Below, piece by piece: positions 1 through 5,637 of a stretch of 64,000 bases of DNA; position 1 is the first letter of the stretch; every line of letters starts with the position of its first letter. Made by a program: the position numbers and the translations under genes. This stretch comes from CAWFNW01 sp963817405 (lineage in GTDB: Bacteria > Actinomycetota > Coriobacteriia > Anaerosomatales > Anaerosomataceae). The stretch is taken from contig CAWFNW010000003.1 in assembly GCA_963817405.1 (NCBI GenBank), positions 558,001 to 622,000 of the forward strand, given 5' to 3'. The notes beneath the pieces are model-generated. The model had not been told where the DNA came from. It saw nothing but the letters and a program-made list of their open reading frames with translations, and did not search any database.

Positions 1-1316
1 CGAAGGTGGCGGGCGCGTACTGGCGCGGCGACTCGGATCGGCCGATGCTGCAGCGCATCTACGGCACCGCGTGGTTCACGCAGAAGGACCTCGACGCCTA
101 CCTCACGCGCGTCGAGGAGGCCGAGAAGCGCGACCACCGCAGGCTCGGCCGCGAGCTCGACCTGTTCCACTTCGACGAGATGGCCGGAAGCGGTCTCGTT
201 CTCTATCACCCCAAGGGTGCGCGCGTGCTGCACGAGCTCATCGAGTGGCTGAGCGACGACCTCTACCGGCGCGGCTACGTCGAGATCCGCACGCCGCACG
301 TGTACCGCGCCGAGGTGTGGAAGACGAGCGGACACTGGGACTTCTACCGCGACAACATGTACACCTTCAAGGTCGACGAGGGGGAGGGCAAGGAGCCGAG
401 CGACTACGCCGTGAAGCCCATGAACTGCCCCGGCGCGGTGCTCGTCTACGCCGTTGATCCCCGCTCGTATCGCGACCTGCCGATGCGGCTGTTCGAGTTC
501 GGCACGGTGTACCGTCACGAGAAGAGCGGCGTCGTGCACGGCCTCATGCGCGCCCGTGGCTTCACGCAGGACGACGCGCACATCTTCTGCACCGGCGAGC
601 AGATCGTGCCGGAGGTCAAGGCGATGCTCGACCTCGTGAAGTACATCATGGACACGTTCGGCTTCGAGTACTCTGCGGAGGTCTCGACCAAGCCGGAGAA
701 GGCCGTAGGCAGCGACGAAGGTTGGGAGCTCGCCACGAAGGCGCTCATGACCGCGCTCGAAGAGTGGGGTCTGCCGTACCAGATCAACGAAGGCGACGGA
801 GCGTTCTACGGCCCCAAGATCGACATCAAGGTGAAGGACGCCATCGGCCGCATCTGGCAGCTCTCCACGATCCAGGTCGACTTCAACTTCCCCGAGCGCT
901 TCGATCTCACCTACCGCACCGCCGAGAACACCGAGGAGCGCCCTTACATGCTCCACCGGGCGATCTTCGGGAGCATGGAACGCTTCTTCGGCATCCTTAT
1001 CGAGCACACCGCGGGTTCGCTCCCGATGTGGCTCTCGCCCGTGCAGGCACTCGTCATCCCCATTGCCGACCGGCACCTCGACTACGCGCACGAAGTGCAG
1101 GCGGTACTCGGCCGCGCGAAGATCCGCGCCGAGGTCGCCGAGGACAGCGAGCCGATGCGGGTGAAGATCGCCAAGGCGCAGCAGCAGAAGGTGCCCTACA
1201 TGCTCGTGGTGGGCGACAAGGAGATCGAAGCAGGCCTGGTCGGTGTGCGCGAACGCACGCAGGGCGACCTCGGCGCGATGGGGATCGACGGCGTTCGTCG
1301 AGCGTGTTATGAGTGA
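1..1316 (+). CDS. thrS: Threonine--tRNA ligase, 3' part (5' end outside window)
   Basis: Class II threonyl-tRNA synthetase, which charges tRNA-Thr. The window opens inside the gene: the reading frame is open from base 1 and the first residues (GAYWRGD, PMLQRIYGTA) match the join between editing and catalytic domains, so the TGS and editing domains lie upstream. Counting from the GTG at base 6, the catalytic domain shows the three zinc ligands Cys141 (in KPMNCPG), His192 (DAHIFC) and His317 (YMLHRA), motif 2 (RHEKSG, 170-175) and motif 3 around 317-334. The anticodon-binding domain follows from WLSPVQALVIP to the end. The GTG at base 6 is internal and is not a start. The infC leader and promoter begin just downstream. 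Identification is secure. Confidence 0.97.
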   Translation, partial: KVAGAYWRGDSDRPMLQRIYGTAWFTQKDLDAYLTRVEEAEKRDHRRLGRELDLFHFDEMAGSGLVLYHPKGARVLHELIEWLSDDLYRRGYVEIRTPHVYRAEVWKTSGHWDFYRDNMYTFKVDEGEGKEPSDYAVKPMNCPGAVLVYAVDPRSYRDLPMRLFEFGTVYRHEKSGVVHGLMRARGFTQDDAHIFCTGEQIVPEVKAMLDLVKYIMDTFGFEYSAEVSTKPEKAVGSDEGWELATKALMTALEEWGLPYQINEGDGAFYGPKIDIKVKDAIGRIWQLSTIQVDFNFPERFDLTYRTAENTEERPYMLHRAIFGSMERFFGILIEHTAGSLPMWLSPVQALVIPIADRHLDYAHEVQAVLGRAKIRAEVAEDSEPMRVKIAKAQQQKVPYMLVVGDKEIEAGLVGVRERTQGDLGAMGIDGVRRACYE

Positions 1317-1348
1317 GCGCCCGGCGCAAGGGTAGCCGCGTGTGCCGC

Positions 1349-1378
1349 TGGACAACGCTGCGCTGCGCCGCGTATACT
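1349..1378 (+). promoter_or_regulatory. Promoter of infC-rpmI-rplT
   Basis: A TGGACA -35 (1349-1354) and a TATACT -10 (1373-1378) are separated by 18 bases. They lie downstream of thrS and about 235 bases upstream of the infC start, leaving a long untranslated leader. Confidence 0.6.
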
Positions 1379-1521
1379 CGCACGGCTAATCGAATACCGA
1401 TGAAGTGGGACCCCGCCCCTCGGGGTCGATGTGGTCCCCACCTTGCGGCGCACGAGCGTGCAGCTGTCTGGTCGAGAGGATCGACTCGGTCCCGGGAAAC
1501 CTGGTCCGGCGTCGTTCGTAT

Positions 1522-1557
1522 CGTCCCGACGGCAGAAGCCGCCGGGACGTTGTGTTT
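1522..1557 (+). promoter_or_regulatory. Attenuator-like hairpin in the infC leader
   Basis: Arms 1522-1533 and 1538-1549 pair over 12 positions with a single A-C mismatch around an AGAA loop, and TTGTGTTT follows at once. This looks like an intrinsic terminator placed 65 bases before the infC start. A second hairpin lies upstream at 1409-1427 (GACCCCG/CGGGGTC). Leaders before infC-rpmI-rplT are known to bind ribosomal protein L20 in some bacteria. I do not recognise the specific L20 fold here, so that role is inference. Confidence 0.5.
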
Positions 1558-1598
1558 CACAGGAGTCAGGTGCGGTCGAACGGGTGACCGCCGATTGC

Positions 1599-1606
1599 GG
1601 AGGTGA
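1599..1606 (+). promoter_or_regulatory. Shine-Dalgarno that fixes the AUU start of infC
   Basis: GGAGGTGA sits seven bases before an in-frame ATT at 1614. No ATG, GTG or TTG in the infC frame lies at a usable distance downstream. The nearest in-frame GTG (1584) lies upstream of this site, so it cannot be served by it. Confidence 0.8.
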
Positions 1607-1613
1607 AAGGCCT

Positions 1614-2210
1614 ATTAGCGCGACCGATCCAAGGATCAACGAGCGCATTCGCGCGCCGAGGTGCAGGCTCATTGGGGACGACGGCGAGCAGCTCGGAATC
1701 TTCAACATCGGCGATGCACTGCGTATCGCCGACGAGCAGGGACTGGATCTTGTCGAGATCGCCCCGACCGCCGACCCGCCGGTCTGCAAGATCATGGACT
1801 TCGGTAAGTACCGCTACGAACAGGCGATCAAGGCCAAGATCGCGCGAAAGCACCAGACCACCGTGCAGGTAAAAGAGATCAAGTTCCGACCCAAGATCGA
1901 CAAGCACGACTACGAGACCAAGAAGCGCCACGTCATCCGGTTCCTGGAGGCCGGCGCCAAGGTCAAGGTGACGATCATGTTCCGGGGACGCGAGATGGTC
2001 CACGCGGACCGGGGCCTGGTGATTCTCGAGCGACTGGCCGAGGACCTTCGGGAACTGGCCATTATCGAGAGTCACCCCAAGCTTGAAGGGCGCAACATGC
2101 TGATGCTGCTCGCGCCCTCGAAGAAGGAACCGCCGAAGGCGGAGAAGAAGGTAGCCGAGTCCGCAGTTGAACCGGCCGCCGACGAAACCGACACGACTGG
2201 CGCCGAGTAG
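1614..2210 (+). CDS. infC: Translation initiation factor IF-3 (AUU start)
   Basis: IF-3 binds the 30S subunit and checks the start codon and initiator tRNA. From the chosen start the protein is 198 residues. The N-domain holds NERIRAPRCRLIGDDGEQLGI, the linker is rich in Lys and Arg, and the C-domain carries KEIKFRPKIDKHDYETK and VTIMFRGREM. A charged tail of about 25 residues (PKAEKKVAES...) extends beyond the usual end. I chose the ATT at 1614 because a consensus Shine-Dalgarno precedes it by seven bases and IF-3 homology begins there; in-frame codons upstream give a sequence unlike IF-3. AUU is the classical infC start and lets IF-3 repress its own translation. It is first in an operon with rpmI and rplT. 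Confidence 0.95.
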   Translation: MSATDPRINERIRAPRCRLIGDDGEQLGIFNIGDALRIADEQGLDLVEIAPTADPPVCKIMDFGKYRYEQAIKAKIARKHQTTVQVKEIKFRPKIDKHDYETKKRHVIRFLEAGAKVKVTIMFRGREMVHADRGLVILERLAEDLRELAIIESHPKLEGRNMLMLLAPSKKEPPKAEKKVAESAVEPAADETDTTGAE

Positions 2211-2239
2211 CGGCGACAGGACACGGAGGAGTCGAGTAC

Positions 2240-2437
2240 ATGCCCAAGATGAAGACGCACAAGGGGGCCGCCAAGCGGTTCCGCCTCACCGGGACCGGCA
2301 AGATCAAGCGCGCCAACGCGTTTAAGAGCCACATCCTGGAGAAGAAGAGCCCGAAGCGGAAGCGCGCGTTCACCAAAGCCTCATTCGTCGATCCGGTCGA
2401 CACGAATGTCATCAAGAAGAAACTCGGCATCGGCTAG
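2240..2437 (+). CDS. rpmI: 50S ribosomal protein L35
   Basis: Small, very basic ribosomal protein of 65 residues, the usual length. It starts MPKMKTHKGAAKRF and contains KRANAFKSHIL and the KSPKRKR segment typical of L35. It follows infC by 29 bases with GGAGGAG before the ATG, and is followed by rplT after 33 bases, the standard infC-rpmI-rplT order. Confidence 0.97.
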   Translation: MPKMKTHKGAAKRFRLTGTGKIKRANAFKSHILEKKSPKRKRAFTKASFVDPVDTNVIKKKLGIG

Positions 2438-2470
2438 ACCGACGCTACGAGGATAGGGGAGTGATCGAGC

Positions 2471-2830
2471 ATGCCTAGAATCAAGCGCGCGGTGAGCGCG
2501 AAGAAGAAGCGTCGGACGGTACTCGAGCAGGCCAAGGGGTACTACGGCAACAAGAGCCGCAGCTACCGCGCCGCCAAGGAGCAGGTGCAGCATTCGCTGC
2601 AGTACGCGTACCGTGACCGCCGCAACAAGAAGCGCGCAATTCGCCGCCTGTGGATCGCCCGCATCAACGCCGGCGCCCGCCTGAACGGGATGTCGTACTC
2701 GGCGTTCATGCATGGATTGAAGAATGCCGAGATCGCGCTCGACCGCAAGGTCCTGTCCGATCTCGCGATCAACGATCCGGCTGCTTTCACGAAACTCGTG
2801 GACATCGCCAAGGAGCGCCAGAGCGCCTAG
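2471..2830 (+). CDS. rplT: 50S ribosomal protein L20
   Basis: L20 binds 23S rRNA early in large-subunit assembly and in some bacteria represses its own operon. The 119-residue length is normal. Family hallmarks are the basic start MPRIKRAVSAKKKRR, GYYGNKSRSYRAAKEQV, the YRDRRNKKRAIRRLWI helix, and INAGARLNGMSYSAF near residue 70. It is last in the operon, with a stable hairpin about 25 bases after the stop. Confidence 0.97.
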   Translation: MPRIKRAVSAKKKRRTVLEQAKGYYGNKSRSYRAAKEQVQHSLQYAYRDRRNKKRAIRRLWIARINAGARLNGMSYSAFMHGLKNAEIALDRKVLSDLAINDPAAFTKLVDIAKERQSA

Positions 2831-2855
2831 CGCCGGACACGTGCACGCACTGACC

Positions 2856-2882
2856 GAGACCCCCGAGCCGTTCGGGGGTCTC
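2856..2882 (+). terminator. Terminator after rplT
   Basis: GAGACCCCCGA (2856-2866) pairs with TCGGGGGTCTC (2872-2882) around a five-base loop. The tail is GTCGCGTTC, poor in T, so termination strength is uncertain. Confidence 0.6.
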
Positions 2883-2934
2883 GTCGCGTTCAGAGCCTGT
2901 TTCGAGGGCGTTCATGCCGCCGCGACATGATGGC

Positions 2935-2956
2935 GTCGGTGTCAGGAGACACCGAC
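2935..2956 (+). promoter_or_regulatory. Perfect 9-bp inverted repeat upstream of the tasA-like gene
   Basis: GTCGGTGTC (2935-2943) and GACACCGAC (2948-2956) flank an AGGA tetraloop, ending 53 bases before the tasA-like start. It has no T-run, so it reads better as an operator or a 5' stem-loop than as a terminator. No function is shown. Confidence 0.4.
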
Positions 2957-3009
2957 ATACTCGTCAAGCGCCGCCTTCCCCCCGGTGGCACGATCGGAGG
3001 GAGCGCACC

Positions 3010-3498
3010 ATGAAACGCACCACCACCATCATCATCGTGCTTGCCATCGCGCTGGCAGCCGGCCTCGGCACGGTCGGGGCGTACTTCACCGCGCAGACGG
3101 AAGTCCCCGACAACTACATCCGCGCGGGCTCCGTGCTCGTCTCCGCGGAACCCACGTCCGCGGCACTCTCGATCGATTCGCTGGCGCCGGGTGGCGTGAC
3201 GGAGCGGGGCCTCACCGTGGCGAATACCGGGTCGCTGCCGTCGAACATCACGGTCACGGCGGCGAAGAAGGCCGGCATCACTGACTTCTACAATTCGCTC
3301 ACATGCCGGGTCACACACGAGGGCACCCTGCTCTACGAGGGACCGCTCAACGCGCTTCGGACCGCGCCGGTCGCCCTCGGCGCGAGCGAGCGAGCGCGCC
3401 TGACGTTCGCGGTGGGGCTGCCGCCCGAGGCCGGCAACGACCTCTCCGGAGACTACGTTCGCCTGACGGTCTACGTTGACGCGGAGCAGACGCACTGA
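3010..3498 (+). CDS. TasA/camelysin-like secreted protein
   Basis: Predicted exported protein of 162 residues resembling the TasA/CalY (camelysin, M73) family, whose members form surface fibres or cell-surface proteins. Residues 1-22 form a signal peptide (MKRTTT, then a hydrophobic run), followed by VGAYFTAQTEVPDNYIRAGS, like the TasA mature start with its AYF and F/I-x-A-G-T/S motifs. The rest is a beta-rich domain with one Cys (LTCRV). I chose the ATG at 3010 because GGAGGGAG precedes it and the signal peptide starts there. Its stop overlaps the next start by one base, and the next gene is a SipW-type signal peptidase, the enzyme that processes TasA proteins. Homology to the family is clear only at the N-terminus, so fibre formation is inference. 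Confidence 0.7.
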   Translation: MKRTTTIIIVLAIALAAGLGTVGAYFTAQTEVPDNYIRAGSVLVSAEPTSAALSIDSLAPGGVTERGLTVANTGSLPSNITVTAAKKAGITDFYNSLTCRVTHEGTLLYEGPLNALRTAPVALGASERARLTFAVGLPPEAGNDLSGDYVRLTVYVDAEQTH

Positions 3499-3893
3499 TG
3501 GCGCTCACCGAGCGCATCACGCGTGTCGCTCGGGGCCTCCTCGGCGTGACCGCAGGCGCGCTGTGGCTGGTGGTCGCCCTCACGCACGGCGTGGCGATCG
3601 TGGGGGGCGGGTCGATGCGACCCGTCCTCCACAGCGGCGATATCGTTGTGTACCGCCGCGGGGCGCAGGGCGTTACCGTGGGGGACCTCGTCGTGTTCAC
3701 CCACCCCGAGTGGTCCGGCGGTGTCGTGCACCGGGTGGTATCGATCGACGGGGACGGCAGCCTCGTCACGCGGGGCGACGCGAACGCGACGGAGGACGCT
3801 GAGCCGGTCTCACGCGACCGCGTGAAGGGCATCGCCGTAGTGGTCGTACCGAGCGGGAAGGCCGCCGCTCTCGCGAGGCAAGCGGCGAAGTGA
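3498..3893 (+). CDS. sipW: SipW-type signal peptidase I
   Basis: Membrane signal peptidase of 131 residues, the ER/archaeal type. A hydrophobic segment at about residues 10-35 (GLLGVTAGALWLVVALTHGVAIV) leads into GGGSMRP with the catalytic Ser near residue 39. HRVVSIDGDG supplies the His that replaces the Lys of ordinary bacterial enzymes, and RGDAN follows. It is short, with little after the catalytic core beyond a hydrophobic C-terminus. Translation is coupled to the TasA-like gene by TGATG. The pairing indicates dedicated processing of the upstream protein; ordinary preproteins would need another signal peptidase elsewhere. Confidence 0.85.
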   Translation: MALTERITRVARGLLGVTAGALWLVVALTHGVAIVGGGSMRPVLHSGDIVVYRRGAQGVTVGDLVVFTHPEWSGGVVHRVVSIDGDGSLVTRGDANATEDAEPVSRDRVKGIAVVVVPSGKAAALARQAAK

Positions 3894-4008
3894 CACGAAA
3901 CGGTTGGGATTCCACTGCCACGATGGCGCACCGTTTGCGTGCATCCAAGCGGCACGCAAGAAGGCGGCGGGGATGGTCGCGCCGCCGTTGACATCGGAAG
4001 GGGCACCG

Positions 4009-4125
4009 ATGACGTACGTCGTCTTGGGGTTCGTAGCCTATGGGCTCGGGCTCCTCACCATGGGACTCTTGGCATCCGCGTCGCGGATCGATGAGTGTCC
4101 CACTCCCCCAGAGCTGACGCTCTGA
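4009..4125 (+). CDS. Small membrane protein, 38 residues
   Basis: Short open frame MTYVVLGFVAYGLGLLTMG... with one hydrophobic helix at about residues 3-24 and a polar C-terminus. GGAAGGGG precedes the ATG by six bases. No family is recognised. It sits alone between sipW and the pheS leader, 115 bases after sipW. The base composition is like its neighbours. It could be chance; the good ribosome site and the clean helix argue for a real gene. Confidence 0.4.
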   Translation: MTYVVLGFVAYGLGLLTMGLLASASRIDECPTPPELTL

Positions 4126-4164
4126 ACGGCTCGCTGCTGCCGCATCCGGACGTGGCGTGTGTGC

Positions 4165-4170
4165 TATACT
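4165..4170 (+). promoter_or_regulatory. -10 box of the pheST promoter
   Basis: TATACT lies just before the T-box leader and places the transcription start near 4177. No good -35 is visible 17 bases upstream. Confidence 0.45.
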
Positions 4171-4176
4171 CCCTCA

Positions 4177-4505
4177 CCAATCGCACATGGAAGAGCGACG
4201 ACGGAGAGGCACGTTGCACGGTTGCTGTCGGCAGGGACGGAGCCCCGAAGACTGGAAGGGCGCCGGGCGGCACGCAATGTGGTTCACTCCAGCAGCTGCA
4301 ACCTGAACGGGTAGGCTCACCGCCGCCTCAGTAGGGGAGCCGGTACCCACCGATAACGGGCAGCCGGGTTGTGACCGGCGGCGGGTGAGAACGAGCGCTC
4401 GCGACGAGTGGGCGCACGGTGTGCGTCAACCAGGGTGGTACCGCGGGAGCCGCTTCCCGTCCTTGGAGGATTCAGGGACGAGGGGCGGCTCCGTTCATTC
4501 CGCGC
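4177..4505 (+). ncRNA. T-box leader of pheST
   Basis: The conserved T-box sequence AGGGTGGTACCGCG is at 4432-4445. A terminator helix pairs GGAGCCGC (4446-4453) with GCGGCTCC (4485-4492) and continues inward through CCCGTCC/GGGACG-type pairs. A TTC phenylalanine codon at 4283-4285, followed by A, is the candidate specifier near the 3' side of stem I. Uncharged tRNA-Phe would pair with TTC and with the T-box bulge, favouring the antiterminator and expression of pheST. The T-run after the terminator is weak (CGTTCATTCC), and its loop contains GGAGG. The start is set from the -10 box. Confidence 0.88.
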
Positions 4506-4521
4506 AGAAGGAAGGACCTGC

Positions 4522-5583
4522 ATGGCTATCGTCGAAGAGCTGCTCGAGCTCAAAGAAGACGCGCTGGCAGCCGTCGAGGGGGCCCGGGATCTGTCGTCGC
4601 TCGACGCGGTGCGCGTGGCGTATCTCGGGAAGAAGGGTTCGCTCACAGCGGTGCTGAGAGGCCTCGGCAAGCTTTCCTCCGAGGAACGTCCGCAGGTCGG
4701 CAAGGTCTCGAATGAAGTCCGTGCCGCAGTCGAGCGGGAACTCGAGGCTCGCCGCGCGGAGCTCTCGGCGACCGAGCTTGAGGCACGGCTCGTCGCAGAG
4801 GCCGTCGATGTCACGCTTCCGGGCCGGCACCGCTTCCCTGGCAAGGCGCACGTGATCACGCAAGTGGTCGACGAGATCGTCGCCGTCTTCACCGGCTTGG
4901 GGTATCGCGTGGCCGAGGGGCCGGAGGTCGAGCTCGACTACTACAACTTCACCGCGCTCAACCACCCGCCGGAGCATCCCGCTCGGGCCGCGACCGACAC
5001 ATTCTACGTGCGTGACCTCTCCGGCGAGCAGGCGGCCGTCGCCACCGAGTCCGACGTACTGCTCCGCACGCACACGAGCCCCGTCCAGGTGCGGGTCATG
5101 GAGAGCCAGAAGCCGCCGATCTACATCCTCGCTCCGGGCAAGGTGTACCGGCGCGATGTGGCGGACCCGAGCCACCTGCCCCAGTTCACGCAGATCGAGG
5201 GGCTCGTCGTCGATGAGGACATCACGTTCGGCGATCTGAAAGGGACCCTCGAGCACTTCGTGCGCGAGATCTTCGGTCCTGAGCGCCGGGTGCGCCTGCG
5301 GCCGCACTTCTTTCCGTTCACGGAGCCTTCGGCCGAAGTGGACGTCTCGTGCGGGATCTGCGGTGGCACGGGCTGCCGCTCCTGCGGCGGTGAGGGGTGG
5401 CTCGAGGTACTCGGCTGCGGCATGGTCGACCCCAACGTGTTTCGGTACGTCGGCATCGATTCCGAGCGCTACAGCGGTTTTGCCTTCGGCATGGGTGCCG
5501 AGCGGATCGCCGCCTTGAAGTACGGCATTCCGGACCTACGTTTGTTCATCGAGGGCGATATGCGGTTCCTCAGGCAGTTCTGA
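4522..5583 (+). CDS. pheS: Phenylalanine--tRNA ligase alpha subunit
   Basis: Catalytic subunit of the (alpha-beta)2 phenylalanyl-tRNA synthetase, 353 residues. The N-terminal 90 residues form the usual tRNA-binding coiled coil (LGKKGSLTAVLRGLGKLSSEERP). The catalytic domain shows HPARAATDTFYV, motif 2 (GKVYRRDVADPSHLPQFTQIEG), the CGICGGTGCRSCGGEGWLEVLGCG cysteine cluster, and motif 3 (FAFGMGAERIAALKYGIPDLR). I chose the ATG at 4522 because it follows AAGGAAGG and begins with the family's N-terminus; an in-frame extension upstream would run through the T-box. pheT follows after 54 bases. Confidence 0.97.
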   Translation: MAIVEELLELKEDALAAVEGARDLSSLDAVRVAYLGKKGSLTAVLRGLGKLSSEERPQVGKVSNEVRAAVERELEARRAELSATELEARLVAEAVDVTLPGRHRFPGKAHVITQVVDEIVAVFTGLGYRVAEGPEVELDYYNFTALNHPPEHPARAATDTFYVRDLSGEQAAVATESDVLLRTHTSPVQVRVMESQKPPIYILAPGKVYRRDVADPSHLPQFTQIEGLVVDEDITFGDLKGTLEHFVREIFGPERRVRLRPHFFPFTEPSAEVDVSCGICGGTGCRSCGGEGWLEVLGCGMVDPNVFRYVGIDSERYSGFAFGMGAERIAALKYGIPDLRLFIEGDMRFLRQF

Positions 5584-5637
5584 TCGATAGCGGCGCCGCC
5601 TCCCGCGCGGCGATGACGATGGAAGGACGCTCACGCG

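Noticed and set aside
1584..1613. GTG at 1584 as infC start
   Set aside because: It lies upstream of the strong Shine-Dalgarno, which then would sit inside the gene, and adds residues unlike IF-3.
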